Source of the DNA: Faucicola osloensis_B
GTDB lineage: Bacteria > Pseudomonadota > Gammaproteobacteria > Pseudomonadales > Moraxellaceae
Reading direction: 5' to 3'
DNA length: 64,000 nucleotides
NCBI GenBank assembly: GCA_964211495.1
Contig: CAXORL010000005.1
Coordinates: 83,321 to 147,320, forward strand
In this document: positions 19,173-28,036 of the stretch, in pieces
Numbering within the stretch: the stretch's first letter is position 1
Layout of the letters: each line of letters begins with the position of its first letter
Notes under the pieces: generated by a model
What the model saw: only the letters and a program-made list of their open reading frames with translations
What the model was told of the DNA's origin: nothing
Database searches by the model: none
Program-made: the position numbers and the translations under genes

Positions 19173-19511
19173 TTATAACAAAATTTTGGGCTGAAGGATA
19201 ATGATAGTCGCGCCCAACAGTATCACCAAACCGCCAATGCTGTCCCAGTGTGTCAGAGAAACGCCATCGACAAATTTTAGCCATACCAAAGCCGTCGCGA
19301 TATATATGCCACCGTATGCGGCATATACTCGCCCTGTCGCTGTGGGATGAAGGGTCAATAACCATACGAACAGGGCAAGCGTGATGGTCATAGGCACAAT
19401 GAGCCAAAGCGGTTTATGCTGTTTGAGCATCAGATAGCCAAGATAGCAACTGACAATCTCGGCAATAGCGGTGATAAAGAATAACAGCAGGGTAATCAAC
19501 AATTTAGTCAT
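19173..19511 (-). CDS. ynfA: YnfA/UPF0060 family small membrane protein
   Basis: A 112-residue inner-membrane protein with four predicted helices, matching the UPF0060 family (SMR-like fold). The signatures are AEIVSCYLGYLML and RVYAAYGGIYIATALVWL, plus VDGVSLTHWDSIGG. Some members have been linked to drug efflux, but the substrate here is unknown. It is on the minus strand downstream of parE and the 53-residue ORF. Confidence 0.92.
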   Translation of the reverse strand: MTKLLITLLLFFITAIAEIVSCYLGYLMLKQHKPLWLIVPMTITLALFVWLLTLHPTATGRVYAAYGGIYIATALVWLKFVDGVSLTHWDSIGGLVILLGATIIILQPKILL

Positions 19512-19538
19512 ATTGGCGGATTTGCCCCATGTTAGATG

Positions 19539-19700
19539 TTAGGCAGCAGGGGAAAGTTGATAAATCGCATCATGAGCGTCATTTTCTTTTAAAAAGTCTA
19601 AAGCGTCATAGGATTTATCTACTTGATAATGTTTAAATGTATCAGATAGCCATGCACTTTCAAATGTACGCGCTATCCGTGTAGGCTTAACGTCAATCAT
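19539..19700 (-). CDS. Small hypothetical protein downstream of parE
   Basis: A 53-residue soluble protein starting 13 bases after the parE stop, so probably translated from the parE message. TAGGC lies upstream of the ATG. The sequence (RTFESAWLSDTFKHYQVDKS, then a second amphipathic helix) has normal coding composition. I recognise no family. Confidence 0.62.
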   Translation of the reverse strand: MIDVKPTRIARTFESAWLSDTFKHYQVDKSYDALDFLKENDAHDAIYQLSPAA

Positions 19701-19713
19701 TTTTGCCTAGCCA

Positions 19714-21600
19714 TTAGACCCCAATTTCCGCCAAATCGCCTTTTTGCTCAAGCCATGTTTTACGGTCGCTGGCGCGTTTTTTGGCAAGCAGCATATCCAT
19801 CACGCTATCGGTTGCAGTTGGGTCATCAAGGTCTAGCTGCACCAAACGTCGCGTATCAGGATTCATCGTGGTTTCACGTAGCTGTTCGGCACTCATCTCG
19901 CCTAAGCCCTTAAATCGGGTAATTTGCGGCTTTTTGTTTTTTGCCACTTTTTTCAAGATTTGCTCAAGCTCGTCATTATCAAGGGCGTACTCCACATCTT
20001 TGCCAATATCAATGCGGTATAGCGGTGGCATAGCGACATACAGATGCCCTGCATCAACGACTGCTTTAAAGTGTTTGACAAACAGCGCACACAGCAAAGT
20101 GGCAATATGCAGTCCATCCGAATCGGCATCCGCCAAAATACAGATTTTATCATAACGCAGTTCGCTCAAGTCGTCCGAATCAGGATCAACGCCAATGGCA
20201 ATGGCGATGTTGTGGATTTCTTCACTGGCAAGCACCGTATCGGGCGACACTTCCCACGTGTTCAAAATCTTGCCTCGCAAGGGCATAATCGCTTGGAAAT
20301 GGCGATCACGTGCCTGTTTTGCTGATCCGCCTGCCGAGTCCCCTTCCACCAAAAACAGTTCTGCGCCATCTCGCAAATCACCGCGACAATCCGCCAATTT
20401 GCCTGGCAGTGCCGGTCCTTGGGTGATTTTTTTACGCTCAACTTTTTTGGCGGATTTTAGCCGTTTGCCTGCTTTATTAATCGCCAATTCAGCGATTTGT
20501 TTGGCAATCTCTGAGTTTTGATTGAGCCACAAGCTAAAGCCATCTTTGGCAAAGGCTTGCACCACGCCCGCTGCTTCTCGGCTCGATAGGCGTTCTTTGG
20601 TCTGTCCGCTAAATTGCGGTTCGGAGAATTTTAGCGATAAAATATAATTGACCCCATCCCACACATCTTCAGGAGCGAGTTTGACGTTGCGCGGCAGTAG
20701 ATTGTGCAGTTCACAAAATTCTTTTAACGCGTCAGTAATACCTGTGCGGAGTCCATTGACGTGGGTGCCACCTTGAGCTGTAGGAATCAGATTGACGTAG
20801 CTTTCTTGCACAGGCGTACCACCCTCGCTAAGCCAACAAATGGCAAAACTTAACCCTGCTCGCTCGCCTTTTTTGGCGTCGTAATTAAACACGAATGGCT
20901 GTTCTGGAAGGGTGATTTCTTCGACCAGTTGCTCGGTGAGATATTGTGATAACCCATCGGTAAATTGCCAAACGTCTTTGTCGCCGTCAATTTCATTGAT
21001 AAAAGTAATGGTGAGCCCCGCCGATAACACGGCTTTGGCTTTAAGATGATGTTTGAGTTGTTTGATATTAAATTTTGGTGAATCAAAGTATGTTTCATTG
21101 ACCCAAAACCGCACGAGTGTACCGCGTTTTTTCTTATTAGAAGACGGGGCAACCGCCAGCGGGGCAACGGCATTGCCATCGACAAATTGCATGGTAAATG
21201 CTTCGCCATTTCGCCACACAGTGACATCGACTTTGTGCGACAAGGCATTAACGACTGAAATCCCCACGCCATGCAGACCGCCTGAGACTTGGTAATTGTC
21301 GGTAGAAAATTTACCGCCTGCGTGTAGGCGTGTCAGAATCAGTTCAATCCCCGATTGGTTAAATTCGGGGTGAATATCGGTGGGCATACCGCGTCCGTCA
21401 TCTTCGACCGACAGCGAGCCGTCGGTATGTAGAATGACAGTAATGTTTCTGGCGTGACCTGCAAGGGCTTCGTCCACCGAGTTGTCGATGACTTCTTGGG
21501 CAAGATGGTTGGGACGTGTGGTATCAGTGTACATACCAGGGCGGCGGCGTACCGGGTCAAGACCTTCTAATACTTCTAAACTTTGACTGGTGTATGACAT
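19714..21600 (-). CDS. parE: DNA topoisomerase IV subunit B
   Basis: The ATPase subunit of topoisomerase IV, which decatenates daughter chromosomes with ParC. At 628 residues it is full length. The GHKL ATPase has the N box EVIDNSVDEALAGH and DDGRGMP, then the transducer and the TOPRIM domain with EGDSAGGSA and DADSDGLHI. The C terminus carries the usual KGLGEMSAEQL. The partner parC is not in the window. It is quinolone-relevant by family. Confidence 0.97.
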   Translation of the reverse strand: MSYTSQSLEVLEGLDPVRRRPGMYTDTTRPNHLAQEVIDNSVDEALAGHARNITVILHTDGSLSVEDDGRGMPTDIHPEFNQSGIELILTRLHAGGKFSTDNYQVSGGLHGVGISVVNALSHKVDVTVWRNGEAFTMQFVDGNAVAPLAVAPSSNKKKRGTLVRFWVNETYFDSPKFNIKQLKHHLKAKAVLSAGLTITFINEIDGDKDVWQFTDGLSQYLTEQLVEEITLPEQPFVFNYDAKKGERAGLSFAICWLSEGGTPVQESYVNLIPTAQGGTHVNGLRTGITDALKEFCELHNLLPRNVKLAPEDVWDGVNYILSLKFSEPQFSGQTKERLSSREAAGVVQAFAKDGFSLWLNQNSEIAKQIAELAINKAGKRLKSAKKVERKKITQGPALPGKLADCRGDLRDGAELFLVEGDSAGGSAKQARDRHFQAIMPLRGKILNTWEVSPDTVLASEEIHNIAIAIGVDPDSDDLSELRYDKICILADADSDGLHIATLLCALFVKHFKAVVDAGHLYVAMPPLYRIDIGKDVEYALDNDELEQILKKVAKNKKPQITRFKGLGEMSAEQLRETTMNPDTRRLVQLDLDDPTATDSVMDMLLAKKRASDRKTWLEQKGDLAEIGV

Positions 21601-21667
21601 CTTTTACTCTTATAAAATTTCAAATTTAGATTTTTAATCTATTAAAAAAATCAATTAATTAAATGAC

Positions 21668-21955
21668 TTACTGCAAAATAAAATCAAATTTTTGTTGCCA
21701 ATCTAACTTTTCATCATGGTCTTTAACTCTTTGTAAAACATCAGTAATTTTTTCAAAATCTTCGCCTATATTGTGTTTAGATATATCAGAATTTTGCCAA
21801 ATAATAATTAGTGGTCTTTCAATATTAAAACTTAATAAATCCCAGAGTGCATCTAAATTTTTACCATAATACTGTTCAACATCTAATGCTTTAGCTAATT
21901 GATTGTGAAAATCTTTATCTGAAAAAATTTCATTACCACGAATTTCTACTTCCAT
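21668..21955 (-). CDS. Barstar-family RNase inhibitor
   Basis: A 95-residue cytoplasmic protein of the barstar (ribonuclease inhibitor) family. The signatures are FHNQLAKALDVEQYYGKNLDALWDLL and the acidic patch around residues 66-84. Barstars normally neutralise barnase-type RNases, often polymorphic or contact-delivered toxins. No barnase is adjacent. It starts 11 bases after the GNAT gene and lies 67 bases before parE, within the yqiA-parE cluster. AT content is visibly higher than in its neighbours. Confidence 0.88.
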   Translation of the reverse strand: MEVEIRGNEIFSDKDFHNQLAKALDVEQYYGKNLDALWDLLSFNIERPLIIIWQNSDISKHNIGEDFEKITDVLQRVKDHDEKLDWQQKFDFILQ

Positions 21956-21966
21956 CGACTAACCTT

Positions 21967-22443
21967 TTAATCAAGAAACTGTAAAACCATCAACCAATTT
22001 TCTAGGATAACGCCTGACCTTTCGAACGAATTTTTTTGAACCGTTTGAAACCCTTGTTTCTCAAAAAACGGCTTAGCGATATGTGAAGCACTCACGTTAA
22101 TCTGATAGACATTATTTCCTTTGGCAACGCTTAAAACCTTTTCAAACAACGCTTGCCCGACACCTTGCTGTTGAAATTTTGGCTCGATATAAAAACAATC
22201 AATCTCACCAATCCCATCATCAAAACCAAACTCAATAAACCCTACTACCCTATCGCCAATCACAGCCATAAACGGCAACGTCTTTTCAAATCGATGTTGC
22301 CAAAACTCATCTGAATGATTGCCAATCCATGCTTGTTTTTGACTGGTTGAATAAATACGATTATCAATTGCCAAAATCGCATTTTCAAAAATTTTGGCTA
22401 ATGCTTTACTATCTTGTGGCTGATAACCTCGAATAACTATCAT
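21967..22443 (-). CDS. GNAT-family N-acetyltransferase
   Basis: A 158-residue acetyl-CoA-dependent acetyltransferase. The fold opens with MIVIRGYQPQD, and the acetyl-CoA loop is QQQGVGQALF (R/Q-x-x-G-x-G/A). The substrate is unknown. Its start overlaps the end of yqiA by four bases (ATGA), which suggests coupled translation. It resembles the small stand-alone acetyltransferases common in these genomes. Confidence 0.88.
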   Translation of the reverse strand: MIVIRGYQPQDSKALAKIFENAILAIDNRIYSTSQKQAWIGNHSDEFWQHRFEKTLPFMAVIGDRVVGFIEFGFDDGIGEIDCFYIEPKFQQQGVGQALFEKVLSVAKGNNVYQINVSASHIAKPFFEKQGFQTVQKNSFERSGVILENWLMVLQFLD

Positions 22444-23069
22444 TTAATCAACGGCAAGCCGAACAAGAACAGTATGATTTGCGGTAGTTTGGTTTCAAAA
22501 TCACTCATCACATGGTCGCCACCCTCTTCCACAATGATATGGCTTTGGGCATTGCTTTTTTCCAAAGCGCTTTGACTAAAATAATTGACCGCATCTTGGA
22601 AATTGAGCAGCTCATCGCCTTTTTTCAAGATTACCAATAAATTTTGCGGATTGAGCGATTGTTCGGGGCGATTTGCTACCAGCCACTCAATATCTTTTTT
22701 GCTAATATGCCAACCATCGGGGGTGACGTGACCGATATAATCATCGGGCAAACTGTCAAAATCTTCCCCAAAAAAACGCTTGAGACTTGTGCCACTGTGC
22801 ACACTTGGATTGAGCAATACCGTTTTTTTGCCTGTCAAATTTGCCAAAATATTGCCATAAAATCCACCGAGCGAACTACCGACCAAACCTGTATTCGGGT
22901 CTTTGGCAATAATTTCTTGGATTAAAGCAATCGACTCATTGGGTGAACGATTCAAATCGGGCGCAACAACCTTGATTTGTGGGAAATTTTTGGCACAAAA
23001 ATCTTTGAGTTTTTGCGCTTTTTCGGCGTTTGGATTGCTATCAAGTCCGTGAATATACACAATTTGCAT
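22440..23069 (-). CDS. yqiA: YqiA-type esterase (UPF0227)
   Basis: A 209-residue alpha/beta hydrolase. It opens with YIHGLDSNPNAEK, has the nucleophile elbow GSSLGGFYGN, and carries a C-terminal GGDH motif. E. coli YqiA is an acyl-CoA thioesterase/esterase encoded next to parE, and the same proximity is seen here with two small genes inserted between. Confidence 0.9.
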   Translation of the reverse strand: MQIVYIHGLDSNPNAEKAQKLKDFCAKNFPQIKVVAPDLNRSPNESIALIQEIIAKDPNTGLVGSSLGGFYGNILANLTGKKTVLLNPSVHSGTSLKRFFGEDFDSLPDDYIGHVTPDGWHISKKDIEWLVANRPEQSLNPQNLLVILKKGDELLNFQDAVNYFSQSALEKSNAQSHIIVEEGGDHVMSDFETKLPQIILFLFGLPLIK

Positions 23070-23330
23070 GGCTTTATCTCAAATTTTTAATTATAGTAAA
23101 TTATCATATCGACTGTTGTTGGTTTGGCTAACATTTAATCTTAGCATTGCTTGGCTAAAATAGCCATGATGCGAGGTTTCAACACGTTAAAATTTGTCGT
23201 TTTAGTTAGATAGCCGTGTTTGGTGGTACGTTGTTGCCTGTGCTATTTGATTTTCAGCCCAGTTAACCCTATCTCTGCATACGTGGATTACTCGTCCATT
23301 GGCATGGCGTAGTCAGGAGTTATCACCGCG

Positions 23331-23621
23331 ATGGAGCAGCAAGAGTTATTTGAGATTGCCAGTCCTTGTATTCAAGTCTGCGAGCTTGATAAACAGGGGT
23401 ATTGTAAAGGCTGTTTGCGCAATCGTACCGAGCGTGACCTTTGGCTTATGATGAATGACTCCCAAAAGCGGCAAGTACTTAAGTTATTGACTATCCGACG
23501 ACTCAAACGACTGCGTGCTAAGCGTTGGGCGCATCAAAACCCTACTGCGCAAGATGATGAGATAAATTTGACATTGTTTGAAGATAGTGAAAATAATGTT
23601 GGCGACTCATTGATTAAATGA
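23331..23621 (+). CDS. DUF1289 family Cys-rich protein
   Basis: A 96-residue protein with the DUF1289 pattern SPCIQVCELDKQGYCKGCLR (four cysteines). It probably binds a metal or iron-sulfur cluster, with the conserved ERDLWLMM segment following. Function is unknown. It is separated by 35 bases from the membrane protein gene downstream, so the two may be co-transcribed. AGGAG lies about 12 bases before the ATG. Confidence 0.88.
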   Translation: MEQQELFEIASPCIQVCELDKQGYCKGCLRNRTERDLWLMMNDSQKRQVLKLLTIRRLKRLRAKRWAHQNPTAQDDEINLTLFEDSENNVGDSLIK

Positions 23622-23656
23622 TCGTAATGTCTACTAAAAAAAATTAGGTTGAATGC

Positions 23657-24643
23657 ATGAATAGTTCTTGGTTTAAGCAGGTTTGGCGACTTGCATTAAC
23701 AGCGATTACGGTATTGATTTTTTTCATGGCAATTCGCGCGCTTTATCGTTTGACCAAAACTGTGCACTATCAAGACGTTCTAGACGCTATATCGCATATT
23801 CCTACCTTCCATCTTTTTATCGCCGCCATCGTGGTGGCTTTTGGTTATTTAGTACTCACTATTTATGATTTTATTGCACTACGCCAACTTGGCAAAAAAC
23901 TTGATTACCGCCATGTCGCCCTCACCTCTTTTACCGCTTATGCCATTAGCCACACCATTGGGCTCAATCTTGTCACCGCGAGTGGTATCCGTTATCGTAA
24001 CTATCGCCGTTTTAATCTGACTCATAATGAAATTGCCAACATCGTCTGGATGGTGTCAATGGCGTTTACCTTTGGTATTACCACGTTGATTGGGGCGTCT
24101 TTGACTAGCCATCCTGAGATTACCATTCAACTATTATCTGAACTGGATAAATCCCTTGGCATCTTTGAGCATACTTTCTATGTACGCATGCTTGGCATCA
24201 TCATGTTAAGCGTTATTGCAGCGATTATTGTGTACGCTGGCAAGCAAGGCAAACATGTGGTGATTCGGGGTTGGCGTTTTGACTTACCGCCCGCCAAAAT
24301 TGTGCTGCAACAGATTGCGATTGCCATTTTAGATTTAAGTACCGTGGCCTTGGTACTATACTTACTGTTACCGCCCTCTGAGCATATCAGCTATTGGGCA
24401 ACCTTTTCTGCGTTTATTCAATCAATGGCAATCGGTATTTTAAGTCACGTCCCTGGCGGTTTGGGGGTGTTTGAAGTAGTCATGATTACGGCTTTGCCCA
24501 AAGTCGATCGGACGCAGATGCTGGCGGTGTTATTGATTTTTAGATTACTGTATTACATCATGCCATTTTTGGTTGCCTTACTGGCATTGTTGGCATATGA
24601 GGCAAAGCTATATTTGAGTGAAAATTCTGACAAAAAAAAATAA
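23657..24643 (+). CDS. Membrane protein of the lysylphosphatidylglycerol synthase TM (YbhN/UPF0104) family
   Basis: A 328-residue inner-membrane protein with about eight predicted helices, resembling the flippase-like half of MprF without its synthetase domain. The typical part is FTAYAISHTIGLNLVTASGIRYRNYRRFN and the C-terminal HVPGGLGVFEVVM motif. It may move lipids across the membrane, but no function is shown. It follows the DUF1289 gene. Confidence 0.88.
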   Translation: MNSSWFKQVWRLALTAITVLIFFMAIRALYRLTKTVHYQDVLDAISHIPTFHLFIAAIVVAFGYLVLTIYDFIALRQLGKKLDYRHVALTSFTAYAISHTIGLNLVTASGIRYRNYRRFNLTHNEIANIVWMVSMAFTFGITTLIGASLTSHPEITIQLLSELDKSLGIFEHTFYVRMLGIIMLSVIAAIIVYAGKQGKHVVIRGWRFDLPPAKIVLQQIAIAILDLSTVALVLYLLLPPSEHISYWATFSAFIQSMAIGILSHVPGGLGVFEVVMITALPKVDRTQMLAVLLIFRLLYYIMPFLVALLALLAYEAKLYLSENSDKKK

Positions 24644-24704
24644 CCTTTTACATTTTTAACACTTTGCATCAAACAAACGTGTTTTCATATAGTAAAAGGT
24701 TATT
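24639..24704. repeat. Imperfect-spacing inverted repeat (13-bp arms)
   Basis: Arms AATAACCTTTTAC and GTAAAAGGTTATT are exact complements separated by about 40 bases. The left arm overlaps the end of the membrane-protein gene. No T-run follows, so a terminator is doubtful. Confidence 0.55.
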
Positions 24705-24763
24705 GTAAGCGTGTTTGGTACGATCATACCAAATTAAATAGACCTATCTTATCACTTTAGTGT

Positions 24764-24919
24764 TTAAACTTTTCGGCTAATAAAGGCGATAATAAATAAA
24801 ATCACCGCTACTGCCAAGAACACATATGCTAAGTTTGCCGATAAACCTGCCACACCACCAAAACCTAAGAAACTCGCAATGAGTGCGATTACCGCAAAAA
24901 TAATAGCCCAACGAAACAT
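24764..24919 (-). CDS. DUF1328 small membrane protein (YtjA-like)
   Basis: A 51-residue protein with two predicted membrane helices (FRWAIIFAVIALIASFLGF and a second at ANLAYVFLAVAVILFIIAF). This matches DUF1328, small inner-membrane proteins of unknown role. The start is supported by GGAG upstream of the ATG. It is an isolated gene. Confidence 0.82.
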   Translation of the reverse strand: MFRWAIIFAVIALIASFLGFGGVAGLSANLAYVFLAVAVILFIIAFISRKV

Positions 24920-25520
24920 GATAATTCTCCTTTTTTATTGTTTTAAATGTCCTGCTTTTGTACTTAGAAACTTTGCATCAGACACTTTGCATTTTAGTTG
25001 TTAAAGCATGTTGACCTATGCTTTATCACATGACTGCATAGTAAAATGATTCTATCGGGTTGTAACGAGCAATTTTGTAAGGTTTGTGGCATTCTCATAG
25101 CCGTTGTATAAAAAAGTGCAAAAAAAAGCCCTACAAGGTTGATGACGTTGACGCTTCTAGTAAGCTTTAGTAAGTTTTGCAACGCTTTGTTAATACATTC
25201 CCATACCTAATCTTTTACTCATACCATAAAATTTACGCTAAAATAAAATTTGACCGCGTTTTATTGACAATTTCACTGATTGTTAACGCTACCGAATAAC
25301 TTCCTTAATGCCAATAGGGTTTATTTACGCATTCTCAACATTTTGTCCCCAATCCTTACATTCTTGTGCCGGATGATTGTTCTATAATGACACCTAGGCG
25401 TTTAGTACTCCCTTAAAGCATTTTCTTGATAAATGATAATACGGTCATATTTGGGGATTATACTAACTACCTACTATAACTATAGAAAACAAGCTAGCCA
25501 TCAACAATGAGGAAAAAATT
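24920..25520. other. Long intergenic region between divergent small genes
   Basis: About 600 AT-rich bases. A perfect TATAAT at 25383-25388 may be the -10 element for the secreted gene at 25521, but no good -35 partner was found. ACTTTGCATCA recurs at 24661-24671 and near 24970, flanking the DUF1328 gene. No RNA gene was recognised. Confidence 0.45.
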
Positions 25521-26012
25521 ATGAAAAAATTAGCCACAACGCTTACTGCATTAGTCATAGCAACAGGTCTTACGGTCAGCGCCCAAGCAGCGACTAAAGT
25601 AACGACTACGACCAAATCGACTACCACACACAAAAACGTAGCAACGGCAAAAGCAAAACCGCAAAAAGCTACCCAAAAATCCACAAAAACATCAAAAAAT
25701 ACTCACAGCACCAAAGCTTCAGCTAAGGCTAAAAAAGGCAGCAAAGCAACGCCAAGAACCAGTGAAGTAAACATTGATATCCCAGCTGACCTAAAAATCG
25801 ACGAAAGCAATAACAAATCTGTTGCGCCAACCGCACCTATGAATGCTCAACCAAATCCTGCAGTTGTAGTACCTGTGGCAAAAGTTACCCAAACAGGTCC
25901 TGCGGTTCAATCAGTCACCGTGCAGCCTGTTGATGACAACACAGCGATTGCCTCAACAACGACAACCGTACCCGTTGATGTACAAACTGTGCCTGTTGTA
26001 GTAAACCCATAA
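25521..26012 (+). CDS. Secreted low-complexity basic protein
   Basis: A 163-residue predicted periplasmic protein. A signal peptide is cleaved near SAQA-ATKV, a Lys/Thr/Ser/Ala-rich region (25-75) resembles histone- or repeat-like basic proteins, and the tail is Val/Pro/Thr-rich. There is no enzymatic motif. Such basic tails may bind envelope polymers, but that is speculation. AGGAAAAAATT precedes the ATG, and a terminator follows. Confidence 0.7.
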   Translation: MKKLATTLTALVIATGLTVSAQAATKVTTTTKSTTTHKNVATAKAKPQKATQKSTKTSKNTHSTKASAKAKKGSKATPRTSEVNIDIPADLKIDESNNKSVAPTAPMNAQPNPAVVVPVAKVTQTGPAVQSVTVQPVDDNTAIASTTTTVPVDVQTVPVVVNP

Positions 26013-26037
26013 TCGCTAATTGTTAAGTGATTTTTAT

Positions 26038-26070
26038 AAAAAAAGATGCCGGCGTGGCATCTTTTTTTTT
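26038..26070 (+). terminator. Rho-independent terminator
   Basis: AAGATGCC, loop, GGCATCTT, then a ten-base T-run, 26 bases after the secreted gene's stop. Confidence 0.92.
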
Positions 26071-26185
26071 GTGGATAATTAGCTATTTGGTCTATTGATT
26101 ATTTGGACAATAAAAAAGACACGTTTTATACCCTTTTTTATTGTTCCTTTTTTATCGTTATATAGCTCAAAATCTTTAGCAACTT

Positions 26186-27421
26186 TTAGCGATGATAAGC
26201 GTATTTGGGATCCGCGGCCGCAGTGAATAACACATCGGTTGACGAGTTGAGTGCTGTCTCAACCGAGTCTTGTACTACCCCAATAATGAAACCAATCGCC
26301 ACTACCTGCATGGCAATGGTGTCAGGAATATTAAAGAAACTACAGGCCAATGGTATCAATAGCAATGAACCCCCTGCAACACCCGATGCCCCCGCCGCGG
26401 CTAAAGTAGCCACCACAGATAACAACAGCGCAGACCCGAAGTCCACGTGAATACCTAACGTATGGGCCGCTGCCAATGTCATGACATTGATGGTAATCGC
26501 CGCGCCTGCCATATTAATGGTGGCACCTAGTGGAATAGTAATTGAATAAGTATCCTCATGTAAACCTAACTTATGCGCAAGGTTTAGATTCACAGGAATA
26601 TTGGCGGCTGAACTGCGAGTAAAGAAGGCAGTGATGCCACTTTCTTTAAGACAAGTAAACACCAGTGGATAAGGATTTTTGCGGGTTTTGAAAAACACAA
26701 TCAATGGGTTTACAACCAACGCGATAAATGCCATAGAGCCGACCAACACCGCTAACAAACGGGCATAACCTAATAATACTGACAGTCCCGTTTCAGCGAT
26801 GGTTTGTGTCACCAAGCCAAACACGCCCAATGGCGCAAACCAAATCACCCATTTTACCACGCTTGAGACCGCTTCCGCCAAATCGTTAATCATTTGCTTG
26901 GTATTGTCTGAGGCATGGCGCAAGGCAAAACCCAAAATCGCCGCCCAAGATAGCACGCCCATGTAGTTAGCATTGACGATCGATTTGATAGGATTTTCCA
27001 CCATGTTGGTCAATAGTGCTTTTATCACTTCTGCTAAAGATGACGGTGGCGCTTGGCTGACTTCACCGGCTTTTAAAATCAATTCGGTTGGGAATAAAAA
27101 GCTTGCTACTACCGCTGTCAAAGCTGCCAAGAACGTACCTGCCATATACAGCACCAAGGTTGAGCGGACATTGACCTGAGTGCCTGATTTATGCTGACTT
27201 ATAGCGGCAATGATTAAGATAAACACCAACAACGGTGCAATCGCTTTTAACGCACCGACAAATAATGCACCCAAAATTGAGATGGTTTGCGCCACACTCA
27301 TCGATAAACCGCCGATGATAGTCGGATTGGCTAGTGAACCGACTAAGATACCAAGTATCAATCCAATCACAATCAAAGGCACCAACCCCACGCGCTGATA
27401 CGCTTGGATAAGTTTTAACAT
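26186..27421 (-). CDS. sstT: Serine/threonine:sodium symporter
   Basis: A 411-residue dicarboxylate/amino-acid:cation symporter family protein; SstT imports serine and threonine with Na+. Several predicted helices start with LVPLIVIGLILGILVG. The signatures are the serine-rich hairpin FFTRSSAANIPVN, ATINMAGAAITINV and VQDSVETALNSSTDVLF. It is monocistronic. Confidence 0.94.
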   Translation of the reverse strand: MLKLIQAYQRVGLVPLIVIGLILGILVGSLANPTIIGGLSMSVAQTISILGALFVGALKAIAPLLVFILIIAAISQHKSGTQVNVRSTLVLYMAGTFLAALTAVVASFLFPTELILKAGEVSQAPPSSLAEVIKALLTNMVENPIKSIVNANYMGVLSWAAILGFALRHASDNTKQMINDLAEAVSSVVKWVIWFAPLGVFGLVTQTIAETGLSVLLGYARLLAVLVGSMAFIALVVNPLIVFFKTRKNPYPLVFTCLKESGITAFFTRSSAANIPVNLNLAHKLGLHEDTYSITIPLGATINMAGAAITINVMTLAAAHTLGIHVDFGSALLLSVVATLAAAGASGVAGGSLLLIPLACSFFNIPDTIAMQVVAIGFIIGVVQDSVETALNSSTDVLFTAAADPKYAYHR

Positions 27422-27546
27422 AATAACCTCTTAATATTTCACCGCAAAAATGGCTGATATATTAACATTTTTTAACAATTTGCATAAATTATTTTTAAAA
27501 TCGTCAACTTATCAATTTAAAGCTATCAAAGTGCTCGTTAGAGCGG

Positions 27547-28014
27547 TTATTGGATTTGAAAAACTTGTATGGCAGGTTGGCTGCTAGTTGCTAGGGCTTG
27601 TAATTGTGCTTGATAAACGCGGTATTTGTGACGACCACTTTCAACCTGTTCGGGGGCGGCGTCGATGACTTCTAGCAGGCGGCTAGCTTGGGTATCTACA
27701 ATTGCTTCGTTGGTGAGATTGATGACGACGCCATCAAATTGGGTGACAAGTTCGATATTATCGGTGAGTACCACACTGGCAGGGAGTTTTTGATGATGAA
27801 AAGCATCAAGTTGCTGGATAATTTGGTGGGGAATAAACGCCACATCACTCAATGACCATAATCGGTCATCAAGTGAGGGTAATAGCTCGGACGCTGCCAC
27901 CACGATAATGCTATCCTCGCTTTTGGCTAGCACGGTTGAAATCAGCTGGCAGACAAACGCCAGCTGTTTTTTTTGCGGGGATAAAATATAAAAACTAATT
28001 TGTGATGCCATCAT
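27547..28014 (-). CDS. holC: DNA polymerase III subunit chi
   Basis: A 155-residue clamp-loader accessory subunit that contacts single-strand binding protein and psi. The match is the N-terminal FYILS strand, DDRLWSLSDVAFIPHQI, and the C-terminal YRVYQAQLQAL. Two adjacent ATGs (28014 and 28011) are possible starts. It lies 22 bases downstream of pepA, the order commonly seen in gammaproteobacteria. Confidence 0.92.
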   Translation of the reverse strand: MMASQISFYILSPQKKQLAFVCQLISTVLAKSEDSIIVVAASELLPSLDDRLWSLSDVAFIPHQIIQQLDAFHHQKLPASVVLTDNIELVTQFDGVVINLTNEAIVDTQASRLLEVIDAAPEQVESGRHKYRVYQAQLQALATSSQPAIQVFQIQ

Positions 28015-28036
28015 GGGGTGGTCAGCGTCCTATCGC

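Noticed and set aside
24994..25182. 62-residue minus-strand frame in the gap upstream of the secreted basic protein
   Set aside because: No ribosome site and no recognisable features.
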